A stretch of 64,000 bases of DNA from Mycobacterium sp. (lineage in GTDB: Bacteria > Actinomycetota > Actinomycetes > Mycobacteriales > Mycobacteriaceae), in contig JAGQTV010000016.1 of the NCBI GenBank assembly GCA_020438845.1, forward strand, positions 1 to 64,000, given 5' to 3'. The notes under the pieces are model-generated. The model searched no databases and was not told where the DNA came from. It was given only the letters and a program-made list of their open reading frames with translations. This document shows, piece by piece, positions 47,107 to 56,075 of the stretch. Numbering within the stretch: the first letter of the stretch is position 1; each line of letters begins with the position of its first letter. The position numbers were made by a program, and so were the translations under genes.

Positions 47107-47112
47107 ATTATG
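47107..47112 (-). promoter_or_regulatory. Possible -10 element of the A/V-ATPase operon
   Basis: CATAAT on the minus strand lies 20 bases before the ATG of the first gene, in the 96-base divergent gap. No good -35 is seen, but mycobacterial promoters often lack one. The short 5' leader would carry just the ribosome site. Confidence 0.35.
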
Positions 47113-47183
47113 CTCCGGCGCCGCAAAGGCTGCCAGAGCAGGCACCTGTGCCGGCCCGTCTCCACGACAGGCACAATTGACGA

Positions 47184-47255
47184 ATGCCTGTTAGTGATCT
47201 CATCGTCGCTGCGCTCAGCGCAGCAGTCCTGTCGACCTCACCCCGGCCAGCGTGA
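47184..47255 (+). CDS. Possible 23-codon leader ORF overlapping the ATP-grasp start
   Basis: ATG at 47184 opens 23 codons (MPVSDLIVAALS...TSPRPA) whose TGA overlaps the ATP-grasp start as TGATG at 47253-47257. There is no strong ribosome site before it. It may be translated to couple or gate ligase translation, or be chance. No similarity was recognised. Confidence 0.35.
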   Translation: MPVSDLIVAALSAAVLSTSPRPA

Positions 47256-48712
47256 TGGCGTCGCGCCGCCCGCTGAACGGTCTCTCGGATATCCGGGCGT
47301 TTTTCCACAACAACGCCGTACCCGTGTACTTCGTCTCACCGACGCCGTTCAATCTGCTGGGTATCGACCGATGGGTACGAAACTTCTTCTACCTGAACTA
47401 CTTCGACTCTTTCGAGGGGGCCCACCCGCGCGTCTTCGTACCCCGCCGGCGCAACCGCAGGGATTTCGACTCCATGGGCGACGTGTGCAATCACCTGCTG
47501 TCCGATCCTGAGGCGCAGGCTTTCATCGCGGATCGTGGACCCGGCGGCAAGGCCTGCTTCGTGATGCCCGACGAGGAGACCTCGGTGCTCGCCCGCCAGG
47601 CCGGGCTCACCGTCATGGAGCCTTCGCCGGAACTGCGCCATCGCATGGACTCCAAGGTCGTCATGACTCGGCTGGCCGAAGAGGCGGGGGTGCCGAGCGT
47701 TCCCCACGTGATCGGGCGAGCGGGCTCCTACGACGAACTGCTTGCGCTGGCCCGCGCTGCGAACCTCGGCGATGACCTGGTCATTCAGGACCCCTACGGA
47801 GATGCCGGTTGCGGAACCTACTTCGTCCGCGGTGAGCGCGACTGGGCGGGTTGCGCCGACGACCTCGTCAGGCAACCCGAGGTCAAAGTCATGAAGCGCA
47901 TTCGCAACGTCGAGGTCTGCCTCGAGGGCGCCGTCACCCGGCACGGCACAGCGATCGGCCCCGCGATGACCAGTCTCGTCGGCCACCCGGAGCTGACGCC
48001 GAGCGAGGGCACCTGGTGCGGCAACGATGTCTGGCGCGAGGTCCTGTCTCCGGCACAGACGCACACCGCGCGGGAAATGGTGCGGAAACTGGGCGACGTC
48101 TTGAGCCGCGAGGGCTACCGCGGCTATTTCGAGGTGGACCTCTTGCGTGACCTCGACTCCGACGAGCTTTACCTCGGGGAGGTGAATCCGCGGATAAGCG
48201 GAGCCAGCCCGATGACCAACCTGACCACCGAGGCATACGCCGACATGCCGTTATTCCTGTTCCATCTACTCGAGTTCATGGACGTCGAGTACGAACTCGA
48301 CATCGACGAGATCAACGCGCGCTGGGAGCGAGGTTACGGCGAGGACGAGGTCTGGGGTCAGGCGATAATCGCCGAAACCTCGCCGGACTTCGAGATCTTC
48401 ACTGCCGCACCCAGCACCGGTGTGTACCGCCTCGACGAAGCGGGGCATGTCTCTTTTGCGCGTGCTGCCACCGACTGGGAAACGGTGGCCGACGAGACCG
48501 AGGCCTTCTTCATGCGGGTCGCAGCGCCTGGCGACCTACGCTGCGAGGGCGCCCAACTCGGCGTGCTGGTCACTCGCGGTCACCTGCAGACCGACGACTA
48601 CCAGCTCACCGAACGCTGCCGCCGCTGGGTGGCAGGCATCAAGGCGAAGTTCATCTCAACACCCTTGGCGCCGGCCAACCCCACTGTTTCACGCCTCGTC
48701 GCACGAGCGTGA
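47255..48712 (+). CDS. ATP-grasp ligase (biotin-carboxylase-like)
   Basis: The 485-residue enzyme has an N-terminal pre-grasp domain with VPVYFVSPTPFNLLGIDRWV. The ATP-grasp core follows: MDSKVVMTRLAEEAGVPSVP, the Gly-rich loop QDPYGDAGCGTYFV, the GYFEVDLLRDLDSDELYLGE strand, and the metal motif EVNPRISGASPMTN, the E...N-P-R pattern of biotin carboxylase/CarB-type ligases. It should activate a carboxylate with ATP and join it to an amine or thiol. The GTG at 47252 is an alternative start. It overlaps the next gene by four bases and is divergent from the A/V-ATPase operon. The substrate is not recognised. Confidence 0.88.
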   Translation: MASRRPLNGLSDIRAFFHNNAVPVYFVSPTPFNLLGIDRWVRNFFYLNYFDSFEGAHPRVFVPRRRNRRDFDSMGDVCNHLLSDPEAQAFIADRGPGGKACFVMPDEETSVLARQAGLTVMEPSPELRHRMDSKVVMTRLAEEAGVPSVPHVIGRAGSYDELLALARAANLGDDLVIQDPYGDAGCGTYFVRGERDWAGCADDLVRQPEVKVMKRIRNVEVCLEGAVTRHGTAIGPAMTSLVGHPELTPSEGTWCGNDVWREVLSPAQTHTAREMVRKLGDVLSREGYRGYFEVDLLRDLDSDELYLGEVNPRISGASPMTNLTTEAYADMPLFLFHLLEFMDVEYELDIDEINARWERGYGEDEVWGQAIIAETSPDFEIFTAAPSTGVYRLDEAGHVSFARAATDWETVADETEAFFMRVAAPGDLRCEGAQLGVLVTRGHLQTDDYQLTERCRRWVAGIKAKFISTPLAPANPTVSRLVARA

Positions 48713-49938
48713 GCGTGCGCGAGCCCTTCGCCGCGCGCACGCTCGGCGGTGAACCCGGTGCCGTCCCGGCCGGCATCTCGCTGAGTAACTGGATGTCGGA
48801 CCCCTATGACCGGTGGTCGTTGCAGCACGTCGAGGACATGGTGCCGACCGCCGTCATCTCACGCGGGACGGAGTCGCCGGCGATACTGCCTGCCGCCATG
48901 GCTCCGGTGGCCGACGTGCCGGTGACCAGTTCTGATGGGACCCCCACCACCGTCGGCGCAGTGATGGCCAGCACCGCTACCGACGGGTGGGCCGTCGCGC
49001 ACCGCGGCTCGCTAGTGGCCGAGGAGTACCGTTCCGGCCTTCACGCCGAGACCCGTCACCTACTTTTTTCGGTGAGCAAGTCGCTCGTCGGGGCGGTTGC
49101 CGGCGCGCTGCACGGAGCCGGTGCGATCGACCTGGATGCTCCAGTCACCAGTTTCGTTCCGGCATTGGCGAACTGCGGATACGACGGTGCGGTGGTGCGC
49201 CACCTACTGGACATGCGATCGGGCATCGCCTTCTCAGATGACTACAACGACCCGACCGCGGAAATCCACATCCTCGACCAGTCCATGGGGTGGGCGCCCA
49301 GAAGCGGCCCAGATACTCCGGCCACCTTGTTCGACTTTCTGCTGACCTTGCGCCAGAAATCTCCTCATGGCGGACCGTTCCAATATCGCTCCTGTGAGAC
49401 CGATGTCCTCGGCTGGATTTGCGAGGTCGCGGGTGGACAACGGATGCCCGGACTGATGTCGGAACTGGTGTGGAGCAGAATCGGCGCGCAGTGCGACGCC
49501 ACCATCGGCATAGACAGAGCCGGAACCGGGATGTTCAACGGGGGCGTCAGCGCCTGTCTGACGGACATGCTTCGGTTCGGGTCGGTGTTCTTGTGCGATG
49601 GCATCTCGCTGACCGATCAGCAGGTGCTGCCGGAGGCCTGGATCGCCGACACCCTCAACGGCGGACCCGACTCGCGTCAGGCGTTCGCCGCCAGCCCCGA
49701 TCACACCCGCCCCGGCGGGATGTACCGCAACCAGATGTGGTTTCCCTACCCGGGCAACGATGTCCTGTTGTGCCTGGGCATGTTGGGTCAGATGATCTAC
49801 ATCAACCGCGCCACCCAGACAGTGGCGGCCAAGTTGTCCACCCAGGCGCATCACCACGGCCCGAACGTTCTGTGGGACACGGTGGGAGCTTTCGATGCCG
49901 TGGCAGCCGAACTCTCGGGATATGCGAGGCTCAGCTAA
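48709..49938 (+). CDS. NylB-like serine hydrolase (beta-lactamase fold)
   Basis: The 409-residue protein resembles 6-aminohexanoate-dimer hydrolase (NylB/EstB group): nucleophile motif FSVSKSLVG with Ser121 and Lys124, the catalytic Tyr in FQYRSCETDVLGW (Tyr226), and a late GGMYRNQMWF region. No signal peptide is apparent, so it is cytoplasmic. The group hydrolyses amides or esters of short linear compounds. Its GTG overlaps the ATP-grasp stop by four bases, so ligase and hydrolase are co-translated. That pairing suggests opposite actions on one amide-type metabolite, or maturation of the ligase product. Confidence 0.9.
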   Translation: MSVREPFAARTLGGEPGAVPAGISLSNWMSDPYDRWSLQHVEDMVPTAVISRGTESPAILPAAMAPVADVPVTSSDGTPTTVGAVMASTATDGWAVAHRGSLVAEEYRSGLHAETRHLLFSVSKSLVGAVAGALHGAGAIDLDAPVTSFVPALANCGYDGAVVRHLLDMRSGIAFSDDYNDPTAEIHILDQSMGWAPRSGPDTPATLFDFLLTLRQKSPHGGPFQYRSCETDVLGWICEVAGGQRMPGLMSELVWSRIGAQCDATIGIDRAGTGMFNGGVSACLTDMLRFGSVFLCDGISLTDQQVLPEAWIADTLNGGPDSRQAFAASPDHTRPGGMYRNQMWFPYPGNDVLLCLGMLGQMIYINRATQTVAAKLSTQAHHHGPNVLWDTVGAFDAVAAELSGYARLS

Positions 49939-50034
49939 AGGGTTTCTGCTGCAGCAGGATTCGTGGGTTGCTATTTGGTCAACACCCACGCCGTCGTGCT
50001 GCGTCCGCCGATTGGGGCTAGTTACACTCACCGC

Positions 50035-50718
50035 GTGAGCCGATCACTCCTCCGTATGGCGACGACGGCATCTTTGTTGTGCGCTCTCGTGCTGGCCGAA
50101 CAGCATCGCGCTGTCACGGCAGAGGCTGCACCCCTCCAATCGATCGCAGTGATCGGCGACTCCTATACGGAAGGGTCCGGCGAAGGTGGGACCGGCCCGA
50201 ATTCATGGCCTCAACTGGCCCAGGGTCTACTGGCGAGCGAGGGAATCGGCGTCGTTGCCGACGTGGCGGCGGAGGGGGCCGCCGGTTACGGCCACATCGG
50301 CCTCGGCGGCGATCTGTTCAGGGATCTCGCCACCCGCGTGGTACGGCCCGATGACGCCCTGGTGGTGTTCTTCGGCTCCCGCAACGACGAACCCGTTGAT
50401 CCCGTGACGTTTGTCGCTCTGGCGGCAGCCACCCTCCTGCAGGCCCGGCTCACCGCGCCTGCAGCCAGATTTCTGGTGATCGGCCCGCTTTGGCCGATTC
50501 AAGAACCGCCTTTGGCGGTATTGCGAATACGCGACACCCTGCGCGACCTGGCCGGCCTGATTGGCGCGGTATTCGTCGACCCAATCGCCGAAGACTGGTT
50601 CGCCGGTCGGCCAGACCTCATCGGCAAAGACGGTATCCACCCCAACGACGCGGGGCACGTCTACATGGCCGACAAGATCGCGCCGTTCATGTACGACCAG
50701 CTGGTCGTTCAGGTCTGA
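50035..50718 (+). CDS. Exported SGNH-family hydrolase
   Basis: The 227-residue protein starts at GTG with a signal peptide (TTASLLCALVLAEQHRA). It carries SGNH block I GDSYTEG with the nucleophile Ser, block III FFGSRNDEP, where the Gly-x-Asn-Asp pattern is kept, and block V GKDGIHPND with the catalytic Asp and His. The family are esterases or acyl-hydrolases acting on polysaccharide or lipid. It follows the NylB-like gene after 96 bases and probably has its own promoter. Substrate unknown. Confidence 0.87.
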   Translation: MSRSLLRMATTASLLCALVLAEQHRAVTAEAAPLQSIAVIGDSYTEGSGEGGTGPNSWPQLAQGLLASEGIGVVADVAAEGAAGYGHIGLGGDLFRDLATRVVRPDDALVVFFGSRNDEPVDPVTFVALAAATLLQARLTAPAARFLVIGPLWPIQEPPLAVLRIRDTLRDLAGLIGAVFVDPIAEDWFAGRPDLIGKDGIHPNDAGHVYMADKIAPFMYDQLVVQV

Positions 50719-50784
50719 TCCTGCCGAAGACCCCCAGCTGCGCCACTCGATCCACTGAATCTGCGGTCAGAGCAGAGTCGATGC

Positions 50785-51393
50785 TTAGCTGCTGCGCTCG
50801 ATCCATCCGTTAAGCGCATCTTCGAGGGCGGCGGCTAGCGGTACGCCGGCCTTTTTGGCGGCCTGCTCGAATTTGGTGATCAACTCCGCCGGGACCGAGG
50901 CATTGACCTTGGAGCGGTTCGATTCCGGTGGGGCCGACGAGTCGGTGAGGGCCACCGGTGCGTGTTGCTGGGCAGTCTTGTCAATCACCTCGCGCAATGC
51001 CGGTATCGCATTAAGCAGGCTCGTCAGGTCATCCGCTTCGATCCGCAGCACCTCGGTCGGCCCGGTGGTCGTTACGGTCGCCGAACGCAACTTCCCCTGT
51101 CGAAGCGCAGATTCGCCGATTACCTCACCCGGTCCCAATGTGGCGATGTGCTCTCGGCCGACGTACACCCCCACCTCCCCGCTGAGCAGGATGTAGCAGG
51201 CCTGTGAAGGCGTCTGCTCGTGAATCAGCGGCCACGGCGCAGAAGACGAATCGTGATGCGCCACTTGGACGAGGCGCATCAGTTCGTCATCCGTGAAGTT
51301 CTCGAACGCGGCAAACTCCCGCAGCCGGCGAACGTCGTCGCTTTGGCGTAGTTCGGTCCACGGCTTCCGACCACTCTTGTCGTTGGCGCCCAT
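50785..51393 (-). CDS. Cyclic-nucleotide-binding domain fused to a ribbon-helix-helix-like domain
   Basis: The 202-residue protein has a cNMP-binding beta roll from about residue 25 to 140: LREFAAFENFTDDELMRLV, ACYILLSGEVGVYVGREHI, and the phosphate cassette GPGEVIGESALRQGKLRSAT, with Glu and Arg properly spaced. Residues ~158-202 (SKVNASVPAELITKFEQAAK, then GVPLAAALEDALNGW) look like a ribbon-helix-helix DNA-binding or dimer module. No CRP-type winged helix is present. The protein may be a small cAMP-responsive DNA-binding factor or partner of one. Confidence 0.8.
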   Translation of the reverse strand: MGANDKSGRKPWTELRQSDDVRRLREFAAFENFTDDELMRLVQVAHHDSSSAPWPLIHEQTPSQACYILLSGEVGVYVGREHIATLGPGEVIGESALRQGKLRSATVTTTGPTEVLRIEADDLTSLLNAIPALREVIDKTAQQHAPVALTDSSAPPESNRSKVNASVPAELITKFEQAAKKAGVPLAAALEDALNGWIERSS

Positions 51394-51550
51394 TTACGAG
51401 GTACTCCCCTCTTCGTGGCGTCGGCCCAGGCGACACCCATCGATTAAGTATCGGCGCGCAGGGTGGCTGGCGTCGATTATCGGGCAACATCCCACCCACC
51501 TTCTACCAGAGTCGAACCAATACAGCAGATGAATCGGGTAGGCATAGGCC

Positions 51551-52291
51551 ATGAGCCAGTACGCCGCCGAATATCTGCAGACCGTCGGCACGCTTCTGCA
51601 GCGCGTCAAAGACGAACAACTGCCCGTCCTCGATGCCGCCGCTGCGCGGATAGCCGATTGCATCATCGGTGGCGGGCTCTGGCACGTGTTCGGCAGCGGG
51701 CATTCACAACTCTTGGCCGCGGAACTCTTCTACCGGGCCGGCGGGCTGGTGCCCGTGAATGCGATTCTGGATGTGCCACTTTCGGTGCTGGTCAACGCAC
51801 GCCGCTCCACCTGGCTGGAACGAGTCCCCGGGTATGCCGAGCAACTGCTGGTGGACGAACCGCTGCACGCCGGAGATGTGATGCTGGTGATTTCCAACTC
51901 CGGCCGCAATGCCGTACCGATCGAAATGGCGCTGGCGGCGACGGCGCGCGGCGCCACGGTGCTGGCCCTGACCTCAGTGCAGTTCTCACGGCGTGTCACT
52001 TCCCGCCACCCCAGCGGAAAGAAGCTGCTCGACTGCGCCGATCTCGTCTTCGACAACTACGGCGCCGACGGTGATGCCGCGGTCCAGGTTCCGGGTTGCC
52101 AAAGTGCAGTGTCGGCCACCTCCACCGTGGTGGGCAGCGCGCTCTTGCAGGCACTGGTTGCCGGCACCGTGGCCGAACTGCTGCGTCGCGGCCACACGGC
52201 ACCGGTCTGGCAGAGCGCCAATGGCGAGGCGGGCGAACACAGCAACGCGGAGTACCTCGCTCAGTATCGGGGCCGGATCAGACGGCTGTAG
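51551..52291 (+). CDS. SIS-domain phosphosugar isomerase-like protein (UPF0309-like)
   Basis: The 246-residue protein has the SIS fold: GLWHVFGSGHSQLLAAELFY with the Ser/His sugar-phosphate-binding turn, VMLVISNSGRNAVPIEMALA (the typical S-x-S-G-x-x), and a helical C-terminus ending in NGEAGEHSNAEYLAQY. It resembles the UPF0309 group placed near amino-sugar genes. It precedes the SMP-30 gene and, further on, a PTS transporter, all in one direction, supporting a sugar-phosphate role. The sugar is not known. Confidence 0.85.
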   Translation: MSQYAAEYLQTVGTLLQRVKDEQLPVLDAAAARIADCIIGGGLWHVFGSGHSQLLAAELFYRAGGLVPVNAILDVPLSVLVNARRSTWLERVPGYAEQLLVDEPLHAGDVMLVISNSGRNAVPIEMALAATARGATVLALTSVQFSRRVTSRHPSGKKLLDCADLVFDNYGADGDAAVQVPGCQSAVSATSTVVGSALLQALVAGTVAELLRRGHTAPVWQSANGEAGEHSNAEYLAQYRGRIRRL

Positions 52292-52365
52292 CCGTCGACG
52301 CCCGGCCGGGTCCCGGAATCTGCGTTATGCGATGTCGCTGCGCCGGGTTCGCGAAGATAGGCACC

Positions 52366-53253
52366 GTGAGGGTTCAGATTGTTGCCGTTCATGACCTTGC
52401 CAACGGTGTCGGCGAAAGTCCCCTCTGGGACGGGGACACCGTGCGATGGGTTGACATCACCGGCCGGACCGTCCACGGCCTTGGCCCCGACGGGGGCCTA
52501 GTCAGCCATGCCATGCCGGACTTTCCGTGCTTTATCGCCCTGCGACGAAGGGGCGGGGCCATCGTCGGGTTGCGACGGGAGCTGGCGTACCTGGATCTGG
52601 GAAGTGGTGAATTAGTCCACTGGATGGACGTCGAGCCGGACCGGCCGGACAACCGGTGCAACGAAGGGGGCGTTGACCCAAAGGGCCGGCTCTGGTTTGG
52701 CACCATGCAGTCCAACCTCGATCCGAGCGGCGCGGAAAGGCCGATCACAGCCACGACAGGAGCCCTCTACCGACTCGATCCCGACGGTGCCTGCACCCGC
52801 GTTCTGGACGACATCGGCCTGTCAAACACCCTTGCGTGGTCCCCCGACGGGGTGACGATGTATTTCGGGGACACGCTGCAAAACCGGATCCGCCGCTACC
52901 GGCTCGACGTAGACGGCGGGATCATCTCCACCGACGACTTCCATGGCCGGCCACCGGTGGGCGCGTGCGACGGTTCGGCCCTCGACACCGAGGGGTACCT
53001 GTGGAACGCCCGCTTCGGCGCCGGATGTCTTATCCGCTTCGCTCCGGACGGGTCCGTGGATGCCCGCATCGACCTGCCAGTCACCAATCCCACGTCCTGC
53101 TGTTTCGGCGGCCATGATCTGCGAACGCTGTACGTGACCTCCGCTCGGTTCGGCCTGACCGAGGCTGCATTGGGCGCGAACCCCAGCGAGGGGGCGCTGG
53201 TTGTCCTGTCCACCGATGTCCAGGGCCTTCCGGCCAACAGATTCGCGGGATAG
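52366..53253 (+). CDS. SMP-30/gluconolactonase-family protein
   Basis: The 295-residue six-bladed beta propeller has LANGVGESPLWDGDTVRWVD (metal Glu in GES), NRCNEGGVDPKGRLWFGTM (metal Asn), LSNTLAWSPDGVTMYFGD (second Asn), and CDGSALDTEGYLWNARFGAG (metal Asp in DG). All four metal ligands of SMP-30 lactonases are thus visible. It would hydrolyse a sugar lactone. The GTG at 52366 is the last start before the domain; longer frames overlap the SIS gene. It lies 74 bases after the SIS gene. Confidence 0.92.
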   Translation: MRVQIVAVHDLANGVGESPLWDGDTVRWVDITGRTVHGLGPDGGLVSHAMPDFPCFIALRRRGGAIVGLRRELAYLDLGSGELVHWMDVEPDRPDNRCNEGGVDPKGRLWFGTMQSNLDPSGAERPITATTGALYRLDPDGACTRVLDDIGLSNTLAWSPDGVTMYFGDTLQNRIRRYRLDVDGGIISTDDFHGRPPVGACDGSALDTEGYLWNARFGAGCLIRFAPDGSVDARIDLPVTNPTSCCFGGHDLRTLYVTSARFGLTEAALGANPSEGALVVLSTDVQGLPANRFAG

Positions 53254-53295
53254 CCGGCTGTGCAACGTCCTTACCGAGGCGTTGGCGCCGGCGAT

Positions 53296-53464
53296 GGACA
53301 TACGGGTGGAAACCATCGACATTCCGGTCACCGGCGGGGAGATCGTCCACGGAACGGCCGATTTTCCGCGGGACGGCGCAAACCTTGACCGAGGCGCTAT
53401 TGCCGTTATTCGGGTACCGCAACCGGGGGTTACGCTTCGCGCAGGAAGGGGCCATCGATTATGA
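53296..53464 (+). CDS. Possible short ORF or gene remnant overlapping the YHYH gene
   Basis: An ATG at 53296 opens 55 codons beginning MDIRVETIDIPVTGGEIVHG, whose TGA overlaps the next start as ATGA. The N-terminal part looks like the first strands of a dienelactone- or alpha/beta-hydrolase-type protein, so it could be a 5' remnant of a deleted gene; it may also simply couple translation. Weak evidence. Confidence 0.3.
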
Positions 53465-54327
53465 AACGGCGTAACGCGTGTGCCTTCGGCGGCATCATCA
53501 CCGCGGCATTGTTGGCCGGGGATCTAATCTCCCCGTCAACGGCCGCTTTTGCGTCCGACGACACAACCACGGCAATCGAATCCGCAGCGTGGAATCCAGC
53601 AGTCTCCATCACCTTCTCGCCGGGCGAGGCCCATCTGGAGACAAATGACATCCCCAACCATCCACGCGACGAGTACTACGCGGTTCCTGATGACGGAGTG
53701 ATCGTCCCCACGGCGTCTTCGGCGCACGTGGCCAAGGATCCGACAAGGGAACAGGCGTGGCGATTCACGATCCCCACCAATCCGCAATACTCCACCAACG
53801 TCACGTCGGCGCCACTGGGCTCCATCGGCGTGATGATCTCCGGTGCAGTGCTATTCAACCCCTACGAAGGCGACGCGAACACCGTCGCCATGGCGAGTAA
53901 CTTCACGATCACCGATGCGTCAGGGATCACCGCCTCGTTCGTGGACGCCTGCGCCGGCCATCCGACTCCATTGGAAGGCGCCTACCACTATCACGGACTA
54001 CCCAACTGCGTTGCCTCAGAGGTTGATTCACCAACCGGACCCTCGCATATCATCGGTTTCGCCTTGGACGGGTTCCCGATCTACGGGGCGCGGGATATCG
54101 ACGGGAGCCCGGTCCCTGTCGAATTTCTTGACCAGTGCAACGGAATCGACAGCCCGACAACGGAGTTTCCCGCGGGTATCTATCACTACGTGCTGCCGGG
54201 AACATTTGATTCCACTTCGTCGATCAAGTGTTTCCACGGCATTGTCGACGTCTCGCAGATTATGCCGATGCCCCCCATGGCTGGGCCGCCAACGGATTCC
54301 ACCGCGCAAAGTTCGCCGACGCCTTGA
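53461..54327 (+). CDS. Exported YHYH-domain protein
   Basis: The 288-residue protein has a signal peptide (hydrophobic segment to about residue 30) and a YHYH domain. The name-giving motif is GAYHYHGLPNC, followed by HIIGFALDGFPIYGARD and GIYHYVLPGTF, with several His and Cys that could bind a metal. Such proteins are secreted and have no proven function. The Pro/Ser-rich end is short. It precedes the PTS gene by 102 bases in the same direction. Confidence 0.87.
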   Translation: MKRRNACAFGGIITAALLAGDLISPSTAAFASDDTTTAIESAAWNPAVSITFSPGEAHLETNDIPNHPRDEYYAVPDDGVIVPTASSAHVAKDPTREQAWRFTIPTNPQYSTNVTSAPLGSIGVMISGAVLFNPYEGDANTVAMASNFTITDASGITASFVDACAGHPTPLEGAYHYHGLPNCVASEVDSPTGPSHIIGFALDGFPIYGARDIDGSPVPVEFLDQCNGIDSPTTEFPAGIYHYVLPGTFDSTSSIKCFHGIVDVSQIMPMPPMAGPPTDSTAQSSPTP

Positions 54328-54429
54328 TCCATTGCCTGTTCGATCTGAGTCCGTTTCACAAAGCGCACACCGGACGGCGTGTAGAGCGGTTAACTGATGC
54401 TCCGAATCATGGGATGAGCGGAGTACCAG

Positions 54430-56070
54430 ATGGCGGCGGCCACCCAAGTAGCCGGATCGGCGAAGAAGTCAGGTAGCCGGTGGGAGTTCCTGCAGGGCCT
54501 GGGCAAGACCTTCATGCTGCCGGTCGCGCTGCTGGCGTTCTGCGGCATCGTGCTGGGGGTTGGTTCCTCGTTCGGCAGTGCAACGGTTCAACGACAGTTG
54601 CCGTTCCTCGCCTGGGGACCGCTGCCGGTCGTGTGGCACTGGATGACCAACACCGGATTGGTGGCGTTCACCTTTCTGCCCGTGCTGTTTGCGATGGCCA
54701 TCCCGCTGGGTTTGGTCCGCCAGGACAAGGGTGTCGCGGCCTTCGCCGGGTTCGTCGGGTATGCGTCGATGAACCTGGCCATCAACTTCTTTCTCGACGC
54801 CCGAAACGTCGACGTGACCGACAAGGCGCAGATCGAGCACTACGCCATCCGGGACGTGCTCGGCATCCCCTCAATGGATACCGGCCTGCTGGGTGCCATC
54901 GCCGTCGGGATCATCGTGACCCACTTGCACAACCGCTTCCGCACCATCCAGATGCCCGACGCTCTGGCCTTCTTCGGCGGTACGCGTTTCGTGCCGATCA
55001 TCTCGGCGTTGGTGATGAGCGTGGCCGGGGTGATCATTCCGTTCATCTGGCCGACGATCAACGCATGGATCGGGGATCTGGGCTCCCTGATCGCCGCCTC
55101 CGGTGTCTTCGGGCCGTTCTTCTTCGGTACCGGCGAGGCCCTGTTGCGGCCCGTGGGCCTGCACCACATCCTGGTGGCAATGTTCCGCTTCACGAAGGCC
55201 GGCGGTGCTGCCGACGTCTGCGGGACCGATGTCCAGGGCGCGTTGAACATCTTCTACGCGCAACTCAAATGTGGCCTGGACCAACCAATCAGCGAACCGG
55301 TACGGCATGCCACGACCTTCCTGTCTCAGGGCAAGATGCCGGTGTACCTCGGTGGCCTCCCGGGCGCCGCCCTGGCGATGTACCACACCGCACGGGTGGG
55401 CATGCGTCCGGAGATCAAGGCACTGCTGATCTCGGGCGTGGTGGCGTGTGTCGTCGGCGGCATCACCGAACCGCTGGAGTTCTTGTTCCTCTTCATCGCC
55501 CCGTGGCTCTACGCCATCCATGCGGTGCTGATCGGGCTGGGATTCCTGGCCGCCGCGGTATTGGGTGTGTTCATCGGCAACACCGACGGCAACATCATCG
55601 ACTTTGTCGTGTTCGGCGTAATGCAGGGTACGCAGACCAAGTGGTACATGATCGTGGTGCTGGCGGCCATCTGGTTCGTCGTCTACTACGTACTCTTTCG
55701 CTGGGCGATCACCCGGTTCGACCTGGCCACGCCGGGTCGGGACGATGTCGTCGCCGCTCCTGAAACCACGACGACACCTGTTCCGGCGACGGCTGCACCG
55801 ATGACCGCCACGCCGGCGAAACTGGTTGCCGGAAAATACGATCCGACGGCGATCCTGGCAGCCATCGGCGGACCTGACAATGTCGAATCGTTGGACAACT
55901 GCATCACCCGGTTGCGAATGGTCGTGGGTGATGCGAACCTGCTCGATGAGGCGAGCTTGAAGAGACTCGGAGCGGTGGGAGTGATCAAGCTGGACGACCA
56001 CAATGTCCAGGTGGTCATTGGGCCACAGGTTCAGGCCGTGAAAGATGCCTTGGCAGAACTGATTCCGTAG
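54430..56070 (+). CDS. PTS transporter EIICB, glucose/maltose (MalX) type
   Basis: The 546-residue protein has the EIIC membrane domain to about residue 430. It shows KTFMLPVALLAFCGIVLGVG, PFFFGTGEALLRPVGLHHIL and GGITEPLEFLFLFIAPWLYA, the last holding the conserved Gly-Ile-Thr-Glu-Pro sugar motif. A Pro/Thr/Ala linker leads to an EIIB domain with the phosphorylatable Cys491 in ESLDNCITRLRMVV. No EIIA, HPr or EI is present in the window, so phosphate must come from general PTS proteins elsewhere. It would import and phosphorylate a hexose or amino sugar. The MalY-type gene starts five bases later, as in malXY. Confidence 0.92.
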   Translation: MAAATQVAGSAKKSGSRWEFLQGLGKTFMLPVALLAFCGIVLGVGSSFGSATVQRQLPFLAWGPLPVVWHWMTNTGLVAFTFLPVLFAMAIPLGLVRQDKGVAAFAGFVGYASMNLAINFFLDARNVDVTDKAQIEHYAIRDVLGIPSMDTGLLGAIAVGIIVTHLHNRFRTIQMPDALAFFGGTRFVPIISALVMSVAGVIIPFIWPTINAWIGDLGSLIAASGVFGPFFFGTGEALLRPVGLHHILVAMFRFTKAGGAADVCGTDVQGALNIFYAQLKCGLDQPISEPVRHATTFLSQGKMPVYLGGLPGAALAMYHTARVGMRPEIKALLISGVVACVVGGITEPLEFLFLFIAPWLYAIHAVLIGLGFLAAAVLGVFIGNTDGNIIDFVVFGVMQGTQTKWYMIVVLAAIWFVVYYVLFRWAITRFDLATPGRDDVVAAPETTTTPVPATAAPMTATPAKLVAGKYDPTAILAAIGGPDNVESLDNCITRLRMVVGDANLLDEASLKRLGAVGVIKLDDHNVQVVIGPQVQAVKDALAELIP

Positions 56071-56075
56071 ACCAA

